Source: JARRPM01 sp963792815 (GTDB lineage: Bacteria; Pseudomonadota; Gammaproteobacteria; Pseudomonadales; Halieaceae). Taken from it: DNA of 64,000 nucleotides. This document shows positions 9,362 to 17,980 of the stretch, piece by piece. The translations under genes and the position numbers were made by a program. The notes beneath the pieces are model-generated. The model was not told where the DNA came from. It ran no database searches and saw only the letters and a program-made list of their open reading frames with translations. Positions within the stretch are counted from its first letter, which is position 1; every line of letters starts with the position of its first letter. The DNA lies in NCBI GenBank assembly GCA_963792815.1, contig CAWBXR010000008.1:1-64000 (forward strand), written 5' to 3'.

Positions 9362-9799
9362 ATGCAGGACCTACCCCATCATTATCACGTCAATGCCAGC
9401 GCAGAAGCCGATGGCAACGTCACCCTGAAAGCCGACGACCTGCCCATGCTTGTCACAGCCCCGCCGGCAGAATTTGGTGGCCCGGGTGATCAGTGGTCGC
9501 CGGAAACCCTGCTGGTAGGCGCAATTGCCGACTGCTTTATCCTGACGTTCCGGGCTGTCGCCAGGGCCTCCAAGCTCGAATGGACCCGGCTGGAATGCTC
9601 TGCCGAGGGTGTACTGGAACGGGTGGAGCGGGTCACCCGATTCACCACGGTAACTGTCAGGGCCACCCTGACGGTACCGGCGGGCACCGACAGCGAAAAG
9701 GCCGAACGCCTGCTGGAGAAATCCGAGGAGGCCTGCCTGATCACCCGCTCGATGCTGGCCGAGTCGCACCTGGAAGCCGAGATCATTGTGGCCGACTGA
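9362..9799 (+). CDS. OsmC family protein
   Basis: 145 residues of the OsmC/Ohr fold, whose members reduce organic hydroperoxides through paired cysteines. The usual features are seen: GGPGDQWSPETLLVGAIADCFILTF with one cysteine on the long helix, and EEACLITRSML with the second. The pattern is closer to the YhfA/OsmC-like group than to Ohr. ATG 9362 follows AGGAAAGCGG. It sits between imuA and DUF2788 with its own spacing on both sides. The peroxidase activity is inferred from the family. Confidence 0.85.
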   Translation: MQDLPHHYHVNASAEADGNVTLKADDLPMLVTAPPAEFGGPGDQWSPETLLVGAIADCFILTFRAVARASKLEWTRLECSAEGVLERVERVTRFTTVTVRATLTVPAGTDSEKAERLLEKSEEACLITRSMLAESHLEAEIIVAD

Positions 9800-9854
9800 G
9801 CCGCAGCTCCCGGTGAAGACACACCCCTGAAAACCGCACCGGTAACTGATTGAG

Positions 9855-10067
9855 ATGGACGAGTGGCTTACAGAATACGGCGTCACCCTTGGTGTGGGCG
9901 CCCTTATCCTGTTTATGATTTATATTGTCTGGGACCTGGCAAAACGCAGCAATGCCGGCAAATTTGGCACCATGATCCTGTACATCGGCCTGGCAATGGG
10001 CATTTTCGGCTTCCTGATGAAATTCGTTATCACCTACCTGCTCGAAAATTCAGGGGTTGGCGGCTGA
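9855..10067 (+). CDS. DUF2788 family small membrane protein
   Basis: 70 residues with two membrane helices, roughly residues 10-27 and 38-60, separated by KRSNAGKFG. The pattern, including ILFMIYIVWDLAKRSNAGKF, is that of DUF2788, a small inner-membrane family without a known function found mostly in gammaproteobacteria. Start ATG 9855. It is convergent with the gene at 10099. Confidence 0.8.
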   Translation: MDEWLTEYGVTLGVGALILFMIYIVWDLAKRSNAGKFGTMILYIGLAMGIFGFLMKFVITYLLENSGVGG

Positions 10068-10098
10068 ACAGGTCCCCGCCCGGCAACCACTTGCCCGG

Positions 10099-10458
10099 CT
10101 AGTTGGATTGCGTCACCGCGACCGGCATGGCTCCCGCCTCATTGATTTCCGCGATCATCTGGTCGCGGTTCTGGTACTCAACCAGCGTCTCGTTGTAACG
10201 CGTGGAAAACAGTTCCAGCTGACTCAACAGCTGGTTGTACTGGCGCCGGTTCATCTGGCCACACTCCAGGTACGTCTTCCCCTGTAGCAGGTACTGCTCC
10301 GCTTCAAACCGGGCACGCTGCATCTCCTGCTGGTCGGCCACCGCGGCATCGGGCAGCACCGGCTGCACCCGCGGGTTCTTGACCGGGCACCCGGCCGCAG
10401 CCTCCAGCGCCAGGCAGAGTGCCGGTATGGCAACCATGGCTTGTATCGTTTTCATCAT
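10099..10458 (-). CDS. Secreted hypothetical protein
   Basis: 119 residues. The first 22 form a signal peptide (AMVAIPALCLALEAAAG), and the mature part is a predicted helical protein with CPVKNPRVQP near its start and YLECGQMNRRQYNQLLSQLELF in the middle. The two mature cysteines could form a disulfide. I do not recognise the family. Start is ATG 10458 or the adjacent ATG 10455. It faces imuB divergently across an AT-rich 300-base gap that holds the imuB LexA box. Confidence 0.6.
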   Translation of the reverse strand: MMKTIQAMVAIPALCLALEAAAGCPVKNPRVQPVLPDAAVADQQEMQRARFEAEQYLLQGKTYLECGQMNRRQYNQLLSQLELFSTRYNETLVEYQNRDQMIAEINEAGAMPVAVTQSN

Positions 10459-10689
10459 TCACCCCTATTGATACTTTATGTAACACTACCAACGGTAATG
10501 TGTTACCACTATCTGCCCTGACGGCGAAAGAAACAAGGAGATTATTATGAATTTTTTAGGTTTTTTCGCTTTATAAACCAGTGGCGCTATAACCGTATCG
10601 AACGCACCATTTTGTAACATTCTGTAACATTTGATGAACACGATGGTGCACAACAAGCGTCTGGACAAATCCCACCCAAATCAATAATA

Positions 10690-10705
10690 CTGTATGTATG
10701 TACAG
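10690..10705. promoter_or_regulatory. LexA box in front of imuB
   Basis: CTGTATGTATGTACAG, a match to CTGT-N8-ACAG, 63 bases before the imuB start. The rest of the gap 10459-10689 is AT-rich with no gene that I can recognise. Confidence 0.9.
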
Positions 10706-10768
10706 TATTGAATTCATAATGGGCGTACTTTCCCCCTCCCGAACAGCCCGCCGCCAGGGTTGCCGACA

Positions 10769-12196
10769 GTGAAACTGTGGCTATGCCTGCGGTTCAGCCA
10801 GCTGCCCCTGCAATGCCTGAGCCGTACAGAAACACAAGCTGTGGTGATAATGGCCAGGCAGCGGGTGGTCTGCGCCAATGACTGCGCCAGCGCCCTGGGT
10901 GTCCGCGCAGGCATGGGTATCGCAACAGTGCATGCCCTGACTGAGCATGATGCTGTGCAACTGCTGGAGCGGGACGAGGGTGCCGAACAGCGCTGCCTGC
11001 AGCAACTGTGTTGCTGGGCCTACGGCATCACGCCCAGCCTTTTCACCTGGCGCCAGGACTGCCTGCAATTGGAAATTGGCGGCTGCCTCAACCTGTTCCA
11101 GGGCCTGGACCGCCTGCTGGCAAACGTTGCCGGCGGCATCGGCAGCCGCGGCTACAGCGTACACAACGGCCTGGCGGAGACACCCAAGGCAGCCTGGTTG
11201 ATGTCATTTGCGCAGGCGGATGAGGCGCTGGCCGTCAGCCGCCCCCTGGCCGAACGGCTTGCCCCAATGCCACTGAGCCTGCTCGACTCCTTCCCCGCGG
11301 CGATCGACTCACTGCGCCGGGCGGGCCTGCACACCCTGGGCGACATCCTGGCGCTGCCCCCCGCCGCCCTGGGCCGGCGCTGCGGCAAGGAATTCACCCA
11401 TTTCCTGCAACAAGTGCTGGGACTGCGGGAGGATCGCCAGGCGGACTACCGGCCGCCGGCAAGCTTCAGCGACGAATACTGGTTCGGCTACGAGGTAAAA
11501 GCCAATGCGGAGTTGCTGCCGGCGGTGCAGCTGCTACTGCAATCCCTGTGCGCGTTCCTGCGCAGCACCCAGCTGCAGACCACCGAGATCTGCTGGCAGC
11601 TGATCGGCATAGACAGCACCCTGCGGGAAGTCAACGTGCGCAGCGCCAGCAGCCACAGCGACTGGAAAAACTGGCACCAGCTCACCGGCATTTGCTTCGA
11701 ACAATTGCAACTGACCACCGGGGTGGAGGGCCTGGCCCTTATCTGCCGCAAGCTAAACCCTGGCCAACCGGAAAATATCGACCTGTTCCAGCCAGGCCAA
11801 CAGCGGGAACCCCTGGCTCACCTGCTGGACCGGCTGCGCAGCCGACTGGGCCTGCAGGCCATCGAAAATGTCGGCTGCCGCGACGAACACCTGCCGGAAT
11901 TTGCCGTGCATGTGGGCAGCGATCGGCCCGGCGGCGAGCCCGACACCGGCGGCCCCCGCGGCCAGCGCCCTTTTTGGCTCATGCCCCAGCCCCAACCCCT
12001 GCGGCACTCCCGTGGGCGGCTGTACTGGAACGGCCCGCTGACCATGCTGCAAGGCCCGGAACGGATAGAGGACAACTGGTGGCAGGAGGCGGTCAGCCGT
12101 GACTATTACGTGGCAGCGGATCGCGGGGGCCAGCAATACTGGGTATTCCACGACCGGCTGGCCCGCAGCTGGCATATCCACGGGATATTTGCCTGA
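10769..12196 (+). CDS. imuB: Y-family polymerase-like mutasome protein ImuB
   Basis: Non-catalytic DinB-like protein that bridges DnaE2 and the beta clamp during SOS mutagenesis. The GTG start at 10769 gives VKLWLCLRFSQLPLQ, the usual ImuB opening, in which the catalytic aspartate of active Y-family polymerases is absent. It continues with GVRAGMGIATVHAL, LFTWRQDCLQLEIGG, a helix-hairpin-helix-like region (AGLHTLGDILALPPAAL) and a C-terminal segment ending YWVFHDRLARSWHIHGIFA, also typical. The length of about 475 residues is normal. The frame is open to TTG 10760, but GTG fits the family. It has its own LexA box and is separated from dnaE2 by 11.6 kb. Confidence 0.92.
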   Translation: MKLWLCLRFSQLPLQCLSRTETQAVVIMARQRVVCANDCASALGVRAGMGIATVHALTEHDAVQLLERDEGAEQRCLQQLCCWAYGITPSLFTWRQDCLQLEIGGCLNLFQGLDRLLANVAGGIGSRGYSVHNGLAETPKAAWLMSFAQADEALAVSRPLAERLAPMPLSLLDSFPAAIDSLRRAGLHTLGDILALPPAALGRRCGKEFTHFLQQVLGLREDRQADYRPPASFSDEYWFGYEVKANAELLPAVQLLLQSLCAFLRSTQLQTTEICWQLIGIDSTLREVNVRSASSHSDWKNWHQLTGICFEQLQLTTGVEGLALICRKLNPGQPENIDLFQPGQQREPLAHLLDRLRSRLGLQAIENVGCRDEHLPEFAVHVGSDRPGGEPDTGGPRGQRPFWLMPQPQPLRHSRGRLYWNGPLTMLQGPERIEDNWWQEAVSRDYYVAADRGGQQYWVFHDRLARSWHIHGIFA

Positions 12197-12211
12197 ACGG
12201 CAAGCGCGGCG

Positions 12212-13222
12212 CTACTCGAACAATACCACCTCGTCAAAGCGCGGCAGCGTATTGAAACGCAGGCCGGGATTATCCGCCTGCTTCTGCCGGAGAAACAGCA
12301 GGGTATTCTCCAGCCCCCCGGCGAGGAAAGCCTCGGCGTTCAGGGGCCCGCGAAAGGGCCCCTCGGCAGGTGCCGTGAGACTGTCATAGTGGATGGGTAT
12401 TACCCGCGAGGGCGCCACACGCCCCACGGTCTCCCGCCAGAAGCTCTCGCGGTAGTCATCCGTCTGGGAGCCCAGGCCCCCGACACCCAGCAACACGGTA
12501 TCGGCGCTGACACCCTCGAGTGCGCCCTCGACATAACCGGCGCTACCCACGACCAACCAGCTCCCCTTCGGGTGGCTGACATGCAGCATATAGGGTATGC
12601 CCAGCTTGTAATCGAAGGCGGATACCGGCGGCACCAGCGGCGCAGTGATCAGCGGATCCGCCAGCGCGCGCTCGCGCATCGCGGGGTCGGGAAACTCGAA
12701 ATGCCGCGACACTATCGGTGTGATGACAAACTGGCCGAGTTGGAACGGGGCCCGGTCCGCCACCACCTGGATCTGCGACTCGGGCAGCCCCCAACCGCGG
12801 CCTATATTCGCTGTTGATTCCGACCCCATCAGCACCGCCCCGGTGCGCCGGGCCACCTCCGGCGCGTCCATGGCGTGATCGTAGTGGGAGTGCACGGGAA
12901 AGACAGCGGCCAGGGTAGACACCTGGTTCGCCGCCAGGCCACGCTCTATCGCCTCCAGATCAGGGGCCACCTTGCCAAACAGCAGCCGCAGCGGCCCGGG
13001 GCGGCTGAACCAGCCATCCACCATCCACCGGGTCTCGCCGTCGCTGAACAACAGGGTGGAGGTGCCGGTAAAGCGCACCGTGACCGCCCCCGCCGGTACG
13101 ACGGTGCTGCCGGGCAGGGCCCATTCGGGGTCTACCGGCGGGTTCTTGTAAAACAGCAGCAGCCAGGCAAACACCACGGCCAGCGCCAGCAGTAGTAACA
13201 GCAGGGATTTCTTTAGTGTCAT
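12212..13222 (-). CDS. Membrane-anchored metallo-beta-lactamase-fold hydrolase
   Basis: 336 residues. Residues 6-25 are a membrane anchor or uncleaved signal. The metal-binding HSHYDHAMD motif follows at about residue 111, with later histidines in ISRHFEFPD-like and IPIHYDSL segments. This is the MBL-fold group with one long domain, often annotated as L-ascorbate-6-phosphate lactonase-like. The substrate cannot be read from the sequence. It is the first of a long run of minus-strand small genes, and its stop lies only 16 bases from the imuB stop. Confidence 0.8.
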   Translation of the reverse strand: MTLKKSLLLLLLALAVVFAWLLLFYKNPPVDPEWALPGSTVVPAGAVTVRFTGTSTLLFSDGETRWMVDGWFSRPGPLRLLFGKVAPDLEAIERGLAANQVSTLAAVFPVHSHYDHAMDAPEVARRTGAVLMGSESTANIGRGWGLPESQIQVVADRAPFQLGQFVITPIVSRHFEFPDPAMRERALADPLITAPLVPPVSAFDYKLGIPYMLHVSHPKGSWLVVGSAGYVEGALEGVSADTVLLGVGGLGSQTDDYRESFWRETVGRVAPSRVIPIHYDSLTAPAEGPFRGPLNAEAFLAGGLENTLLFLRQKQADNPGLRFNTLPRFDEVVLFE

Positions 13223-13235
13223 CCGAGTAAGTCCT

Positions 13236-13577
13236 TCACGCCTTCTTGACGAATTCTGACTTGAGTTTCATCGCGCCGATGCCATCGATCTTGCAGTCGA
13301 TGTCGTGATCGCCTCCGACCAGCCGGATATTCTTGACCCGGGTACCCACCTTGACCACCAGGGAGCTGCCTTTGACCTTGAGATCCTTGATAACCGTCAC
13401 CGTATCGCCGTCGGTCAGCACATTACCGTTGGCATCCAGGGTTACCGGTTCGTCTCCGGCACCTTCGGCGGGCGCATCCTTTGCCCACTCGTGGCCACAC
13501 TCGGGACAGACGAAAATCGTCCCGTCGTCATAGCCGTAAGGCGATTTACATTCCGGGCAGGGGGGTATATCACTCAT
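13236..13577 (-). CDS. yjdM: Zinc-ribbon protein YjdM (PhnA family)
   Basis: 113 residues. An N-terminal zinc ribbon (CPECKSPYGYDDGTIFVCPECGHEW) is followed by an SH3-like domain (DGDTVTVIKDLKVKGSSLVVKVGTRVKNIRLV), the fixed architecture of YjdM/PhnA. The protein was once called an alkylphosphonate utilisation protein, but the role is not settled. Start ATG 13577. It lies 13 bases upstream of the MBL-fold gene, so the two may be co-transcribed. Confidence 0.93.
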   Translation of the reverse strand: MSDIPPCPECKSPYGYDDGTIFVCPECGHEWAKDAPAEGAGDEPVTLDANGNVLTDGDTVTVIKDLKVKGSSLVVKVGTRVKNIRLVGGDHDIDCKIDGIGAMKLKSEFVKKA

Positions 13578-13612
13578 AACAGGTCCTTTATCAAGAGCGT
13601 GGGGACGACAGC

Positions 13613-14164
13613 TTAATCGACGTCCTGAAAAATACCCGTGGCCTTGCCGTCCAGGCTTACGGTGTTTTTATCCCGCCAGTACTGTTCAACACCGTCCGGG
13701 CCCTTTTGCGCCGCCCATTTACTCAGGGTCGGGCGTTCGCCGAGCAGTTCGTACCGCGGTACAGCATAGCCGCAGGAGGTCTGCACCAGCTCCAGGCTGA
13801 GGCGGAACACCTGGCGCGCGCCGACATCGGCGGGAAACAGCTCCAGCAGTGCAGGCCAGTCCGCGTCCCTTGCATGCACCACCCGGGCCTGGCCGTACAG
13901 GCGCATGATCAGGGGCTGCTTGCCGAAGGAGCAGAACATGATGGTCATGCGACCATTCTCCGCCACGTGGGCCGCGCTTTCATTGCCACTGCCGGTCAGG
14001 TTCAGCCAGACCACTTCCGAGGGACTGGCGACCCGGAATGTATCCATACCCTTGGGCGATACATTGATAAAACCTTCACTGCCGGCAGTGCCGACAAAAA
14101 ACAGCTGCTGCTCGCGGATAAAGCGGATGTGCTCGTCCTGCAGGGAGGGAAATCGTTCCGCCAT
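13613..14164 (-). CDS. Pyridoxamine 5'-phosphate oxidase-like flavin protein
   Basis: 183 residues with the split-barrel FMN-binding fold: QQLFFVGTAGSEGFINVSPKGMDTFRV, VVWLNLTGSGNESAAHVAENGRMTIMF and IMRLYGQARVV. This is the general PNPOx-like family, not PdxH, because the substrate-binding C-terminal segment of PdxH is absent. It could be an FMN- or F420-type reductase. Start ATG 14164, immediately after the lipoprotein gene upstream. Confidence 0.82.
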   Translation of the reverse strand: MAERFPSLQDEHIRFIREQQLFFVGTAGSEGFINVSPKGMDTFRVASPSEVVWLNLTGSGNESAAHVAENGRMTIMFCSFGKQPLIMRLYGQARVVHARDADWPALLELFPADVGARQVFRLSLELVQTSCGYAVPRYELLGERPTLSKWAAQKGPDGVEQYWRDKNTVSLDGKATGIFQDVD

Positions 14165-14167
14165 AAC

Positions 14168-14410
14168 TCACCTTTCTTCCTTCGTCAGCTCATCCCTGTC
14201 GCGCTTGTACTGGTCGTAGGGTTCAGATACCTGCTTCATGCATTCCTCGTACTGGGTACCGGGTAATTTCTGGCACTCCAGTTGCTGGTTATTTTGAATG
14301 GTATCGTAAACCTGCCGGTTGCTGCAGGCCGACAGTGCGAGAGCGCAAAGCACCAGTGCGACAGGATAGCCCTTTTGCGTGAGGGCGGTCCCGACCAATT
14401 GCCTATCCAC
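14168..14410 (-). CDS. Small predicted lipoprotein
   Basis: About 80 residues from GTG 14410, or 76 from TTG 14398; neither has a strong ribosome site. The N-terminus is a hydrophobic signal with lipobox LSAC (VALVLCALALSACSN), and the mature part, with NNQQLECQKLPGTQYEECMKQ and a charged C-terminus, is probably helical with two cysteines. The frame is open further upstream but that part lies inside the acetyltransferase gene and is rejected. No family recognised. Confidence 0.55.
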   Translation of the reverse strand: MDRQLVGTALTQKGYPVALVLCALALSACSNRQVYDTIQNNQQLECQKLPGTQYEECMKQVSEPYDQYKRDRDELTKEER

Positions 14411-14897
14411 CGAGGAGATTCTTTTGCCAGTAACCGACGTCCACTCGCTGGCCGAACTTCCAGCCAACCCCGGGATAGTGCGCCACCTTGGTAAAGCCGA
14501 TATTTTCATGCAACTTTACGCTGGCCTCGTTGGGCAGTGCAATACCGGCTATGGCAACCTGCAGGCCCCGCCCAACCAGTAGCGGCAACAGGGCCCCGTA
14601 CAGCGCACTGCCGTAACCCCGGCCCTCCTCTCCGGGCCTGAGGTACACGGTGGTTTCGACACACAGGCGGTAAGCGCTGCGCTGCTGCCACTTATTGGCG
14701 TAGGCGTAGCCCACTACCCTGCCATCTGCCATGCAAACCAGCCAGTGATAGTTGCGGGTGCAGGCATCGACCCGATCCGCCATCTCAGCGACCGTGAGGG
14801 AGGTCTCTTCAAAACTGATGACCGTATTCTCAATGTAGTGATTGTAGATATCACAGATCGCCTGGACATCATCCGGCCGACATGGGCGAATCTCCAT
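14403..14897 (-). CDS. GNAT acetyltransferase, phosphinothricin acetyltransferase (PAT/Bar) type
   Basis: 164 residues. The order YHWLVCMADGRVVGYAYA, YRLCVETTVYL, GRGYGSALYGALLPLL (acetyl-CoA loop) and the C-terminal GVGWKFGQRVDVGYWQK is the PAT/Bar layout. Members N-acetylate amino-acid analogues such as phosphinothricin, methionine sulfoximine or sulfone. A natural detoxification role is inferred. Start ATG 14897. It overlaps the small lipoprotein gene by eight bases. Confidence 0.85.
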   Translation of the reverse strand: MEIRPCRPDDVQAICDIYNHYIENTVISFEETSLTVAEMADRVDACTRNYHWLVCMADGRVVGYAYANKWQQRSAYRLCVETTVYLRPGEEGRGYGSALYGALLPLLVGRGLQVAIAGIALPNEASVKLHENIGFTKVAHYPGVGWKFGQRVDVGYWQKNLLGG

Positions 14898-14995
14898 CAG
14901 TGCCTCCCTGGCATTGCCGAAAGCGGAGCCTCTAATTCGATCACCAGTTCGCCACCGGCTGCACCTCTGGGAGTCATCCTTGCACCTGCTGTTGG

Positions 14996-15367
14996 TCAGT
15001 TAATACGCCAGGGTGGATTCTTGCGATTATCCCCTGCCGTATAAATACAGATTTCATTACCCGACGGGTCACTGAGGCGCGACTCAAACCACAGCCAGCT
15101 CTCCCGCGTCGGCCCGCCGGTGAACTGCAGACCCTTCGATTCCAGCGTCGCCACGGCCTGCTCCAGGTCGGCCACCTCAAAATACACGACGGTATTGGAA
15201 AAGCTGGCCTGCTCGGTCAAGTGTACCGAGAATGTCGAGTCGCCCTCGGGGCACTCGAATCGCGCATAGCGCGGACTCTCGACAATCAGTTTCAGGCCAA
15301 GCGCCGTGTAAAAGCGGATGGACGCCGGAATATCGTCAGACTGGACGGTCACCTGGTTAAGGTTCAT
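14996..15367 (-). CDS. VOC family (glyoxalase-fold) protein
   Basis: 123 residues with one vicinal oxygen chelate repeat pair: NLNQVTVQSDDIPASIRFYTALGLKLIVE at the start and WLWFESRLSDPSGNEICIYTAG at the end. Metal ligands typical of glyoxalase I are only partly present, so the enzyme type is open. ATG 15367 gives the family N-terminus; the longer open frame to 15415 is not needed. Confidence 0.8.
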   Translation of the reverse strand: MNLNQVTVQSDDIPASIRFYTALGLKLIVESPRYARFECPEGDSTFSVHLTEQASFSNTVVYFEVADLEQAVATLESKGLQFTGGPTRESWLWFESRLSDPSGNEICIYTAGDNRKNPPWRIN

Positions 15368-15457
15368 GGTTGACCCTCTCCAACTCGGTCCAGGCTGGTC
15401 CGGCCAGGGCCACATTCACGTGGGCAGGTACCAATGCCCTTTTTTGTTGTATCAGCG

Positions 15458-15970
15458 TCATTCCGCGTGCCACTCAAATACCTGGGTACCACTGCCGTCA
15501 TCTTCCAATACCAGATCACCCCGGATCATACCCGCCTTCACCAGAACCCGGTGGGAGGCAATATTCTCAGGGTCCGTTGTCGCAATTATGTAGCGCAAGC
15601 CATGGCGTTGGCTACCGTAGGCCAGCATTGCTGCAGCGGCCTCGGTGGCGATGCCGCGGCCCCAGTAGCTGCGCTTGAGGGCGTACTTGATCTCCGCTTC
15701 AGGCTGGCCGCCGGGGTGCACCAGGCCACAGAAACCGACAATCTCGCCGGACTCGCGCAAGACCAGGGCGCTCATGCCATAGCCGCGCTTGCGATAGTTG
15801 TCCGCGGTCACCTGAAGCCACCCGACAGCCTCGTCACGGGTAATCGGCTTACCATCGCCCACCCAGCGCATGGCGTCTTCGTCGCCGTACACCGCGAGCA
15901 TGTCAGCCAGGTCGGCGGGCCCGATCTGCCGGGCAATAAGGCGCGGTGTTTCAAAGAGGATTTCAGGCAT
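15458..15970 (-). CDS. GNAT acetyltransferase, RimJ/RimL type
   Basis: 171 residues from ATG 15970. The opening LFETPRLIARQIGPADLADMLAVYGDEDAMRWVG and the acetyl-CoA segment LKRSYWGRGIATEAAAAMLAYG followed by ENIASHRVLVKAGMI are the signature of the RimJ/RimL-like group (Acetyltransf_3). The substrate may be a protein N-terminus or a small molecule; the sequence does not say. It lies 41 bases upstream in the same run of minus-strand genes as the monooxygenase-like gene. Confidence 0.85.
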   Translation of the reverse strand: MPEILFETPRLIARQIGPADLADMLAVYGDEDAMRWVGDGKPITRDEAVGWLQVTADNYRKRGYGMSALVLRESGEIVGFCGLVHPGGQPEAEIKYALKRSYWGRGIATEAAAAMLAYGSQRHGLRYIIATTDPENIASHRVLVKAGMIRGDLVLEDDGSGTQVFEWHAE

Positions 15971-16011
15971 GGCGGGGGGCGGACGGTGTCGTGGCAACCA
16001 TTACTGTTGGG

Positions 16012-16320
16012 CTAAAGCCCGTCCCGCATCGGGTCCGAACCGTAGCTGCGCAGGAGCTCAACCACCTCAACGGTATAAGAGCGGTACCATCTGCTGCGTC
16101 CTTTTTCCTGCGCGTCCAGGTGGAGTGCGTTTTGCTTCCACCGGCTGATCTGCTCCAGTGTCTGCCAGTAGGATATCGCGATCTCCAGCCGGCCCTCGGT
16201 GCAGCTGGTGAACTCCAGGCAGCCATATTCGCTGAGCGCCAGGTCCCGCATGCGCGCGGCCGTCCCTGCATACTCTGCGTCGGCTTCTGCGATTTCCGCC
16301 CTGAATATCACTGCATACAT
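16012..16320 (-). CDS. ABM-domain (antibiotic biosynthesis monooxygenase-like) protein
   Basis: 102 residues of the dimeric alpha-beta barrel fold: MYAVIFRAEIAEADAEYAGTAARMRDLA, YGCLEFTS and EIAISYWQTLEQISRWKQNALH, the ABM pattern. Family members include small oxygenases and heme-degrading enzymes, and many, like YgiN, are unassigned. Start ATG 16320, nine bases after the stop of the CPXCG gene. Confidence 0.8.
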   Translation of the reverse strand: MYAVIFRAEIAEADAEYAGTAARMRDLALSEYGCLEFTSCTEGRLEIAISYWQTLEQISRWKQNALHLDAQEKGRSRWYRSYTVEVVELLRSYGSDPMRDGL

Positions 16321-16329
16321 AAGCGACAG

Positions 16330-16521
16330 CTACTCGTTTTCATGTGCCACGACGACAAACGGCTCCCCATCGTGGTCCACTGTTACATCGAGCTCGATCG
16401 GGCGGCAGCAGACCTGGCAATCCTCGATGTAACTCTGGTGCTCGATGGAGCAGTCGACAAGAATATCAATCGCCTCGCCGCAATAGGGGCAATGGACTTT
16501 TCGTGTCTCAATCTGGTTCAT
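16330..16521 (-). CDS. CPXCG-type cysteine-rich small protein
   Basis: 63 residues. The N-terminus VHCPYCGEAIDILVDCS and the second pair CQVCCRPIELDV form a likely zinc ribbon. This is the CPXCG motif-containing family found across gammaproteobacteria and has no known function. Start ATG 16521. Confident as a family, silent on role. Confidence 0.88.
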   Translation of the reverse strand: MNQIETRKVHCPYCGEAIDILVDCSIEHQSYIEDCQVCCRPIELDVTVDHDGEPFVVVAHENE

Positions 16522-16542
16522 AAGATAACAAACTCACCGGGG

Positions 16543-16809
16543 CTACACACCGAACTGCGCCAGTCTGGCAAAGACCTCATCTTCCGGCATTGAAGCGATC
16601 TCGACAACCTTCATCGGGCTCTGGCCACCGGCGACGATCCTCAAATCCGACCTGGGCACGCCCAGCGCAGCGGCCAGAACCGCAATCACCGCTGCGTTTG
16701 CCCTGCCACCCTCCGCCTGTTCGGTGACCTTTACTTTCACCCTGTCGCCGAGGCGGCCTGCGACGCCGCTGCGCGACGCGCCCGGCACCACCTTGAGCGA
16801 AAGTCTCAC
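16543..16809 (-). CDS. DUF167 family protein (YggU-like)
   Basis: 88 residues. LSLKVVPGASRSGVAGRLGDRVKVKV, EGGRANAAVIAVLAAALGVPRSDLRIVAG and the KVVEI strand are the DUF167/YggU fold. YggU often lies next to the YggT/proC operon, but here it is among unrelated small genes. It uses a GTG start at 16809. Function unknown. Confidence 0.9.
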   Translation of the reverse strand: MRLSLKVVPGASRSGVAGRLGDRVKVKVTEQAEGGRANAAVIAVLAAALGVPRSDLRIVAGGQSPMKVVEIASMPEDEVFARLAQFGV

Positions 16810-16845
16810 TCCAGGAAAGCCCGGAGATGAAAGCGATCGCCGCAG

Positions 16846-17232
16846 CTAGTAAGGCCCATCTTCCAGCCGCTGTGATATCCACCAGATATTACCGCAAGGG
16901 TCCTTCACGCCCCCCTGCCGGTCTTTATAAGGCATATCGGCCACTGCCATAATCTGGATGGCACCGGCGGTGATCGCTTTTTCCATGGCGGCATCGGCAT
17001 TCTCTACATACAGGTAGTACGAGGCGGGCATCGCGGGAAAATCGGGAACGCTCTCGCTCACCATCACGGTAGAAGTGCCCAGCCTGACCTGCGCGTTGGC
17101 GATTCGATCACCGTTCATATGACGACCCGTCTCAATACCGCCGAGCCCCTGGATGAGAAACTCGATAAAGCGCGGCGCTCCGTCGACAAACATATACGGT
17201 GTAACAGTGTTGAAACCTGGCGGGATATGCAT
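16846..17232 (-). CDS. VOC family protein, PhnB-like
   Basis: 128 residues. NTVTPYMFVDGAPRFIEFLIQGLGG at the start and GGVKDPCGNIWWISQRLED at the end are the PhnB-like branch of the vicinal oxygen chelate superfamily, which includes metal-free members. Start ATG 17232. No enzyme activity can be assigned. One of three VOC genes in this 5 kb. Confidence 0.87.
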   Translation of the reverse strand: MHIPPGFNTVTPYMFVDGAPRFIEFLIQGLGGIETGRHMNGDRIANAQVRLGTSTVMVSESVPDFPAMPASYYLYVENADAAMEKAITAGAIQIMAVADMPYKDRQGGVKDPCGNIWWISQRLEDGPY

Positions 17233-17280
17233 ACGACCTCCATGGTCAGGCCTGGTGAAAGCAGCAAATTTGGCTGCAGT

Positions 17281-17958
17281 TCAGCCCAGCAATTCGATCA
17301 GGGCTTTCGCCGCCGCTTCAGATGATGCCGGGTTCTGACCGGTAATGAGGTGGCCGTCGATAACTACGTGGGGATGCCAGTCCTCAGCCTTCGAGTAGAT
17401 TCCACCCCCGGCCTTTAGCTCATCCTGTAGCAGAAACGGGACAACCGCTGACAGCTGGACGGCCTCTTCTTCCGTATTGCTGAAACCGGTGACCGATTTA
17501 CCCCGCACCAGAGCGGAACCATCCGCATTCCTGGCATGCCGCAGAACCGCCGGCGCGTGACACACCGCGGCAACCGGTTTGCCGGCAGCGTAAACGGCCT
17601 CTATAAGGGCTATGGAATCAGCGTCTTCGGCCAGGTCCCACAGCGGCCCGTGTCCACCGGGATAAAATACCGCGTCGTAGTCCTGCGCTGAAACCTCCGA
17701 CAATTTCACCGTGTTCGCCAGAGCCTCCCGGGCGACACTGTCCTGCTTGAAGCGTTCGGTTGCCTCCGTCTGGGAATCAGGCTCATCACTCTTGGGGTCC
17801 AGGGGCGGCTGCCCCCCTAGCGGCGAAGCCAGGGTAATCTGGGCTCCGGCGTCTGCCAGAACGTAATAGGGGGCGGCGAACTCTTCCAGCCAAAACCCGG
17901 TCTTCCGACCGGTGTCGCCAAGCTGATCATGAGAAGTGAGTACAATAAGAACTTTCAT
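17281..17958 (-). CDS. DJ-1/PfpI family protein, Hsp31/glyoxalase III-like
   Basis: 225 residues. MKVLIVLTSHDQLGDTGRKTGFWLEEFAAPY, YDAVFYPGGHGPLWDLAED and AAVCHAPAVL (nucleophile elbow with Cys) match type 1 glutamine amidotransferase-like proteins of the Hsp31 group. The catalytic Cys-His pair is seen in VCHAP, and the nearby Glu of the N-terminal loop (WLEE) is also kept. The known activity in the group is glutathione-independent glyoxalase or deglycase/chaperone. Start ATG 17958. Confidence 0.9.
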   Translation of the reverse strand: MKVLIVLTSHDQLGDTGRKTGFWLEEFAAPYYVLADAGAQITLASPLGGQPPLDPKSDEPDSQTEATERFKQDSVAREALANTVKLSEVSAQDYDAVFYPGGHGPLWDLAEDADSIALIEAVYAAGKPVAAVCHAPAVLRHARNADGSALVRGKSVTGFSNTEEEAVQLSAVVPFLLQDELKAGGGIYSKAEDWHPHVVIDGHLITGQNPASSEAAAKALIELLG

Positions 17959-17980
17959 ATAAAACCTTCTCTTCGTTTGG

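Noticed and set aside
12389..13616. Several plus-strand frames over 60 codons
   Set aside because: They are opposite-strand shadows of the MBL-fold and YjdM genes in GC-rich DNA.
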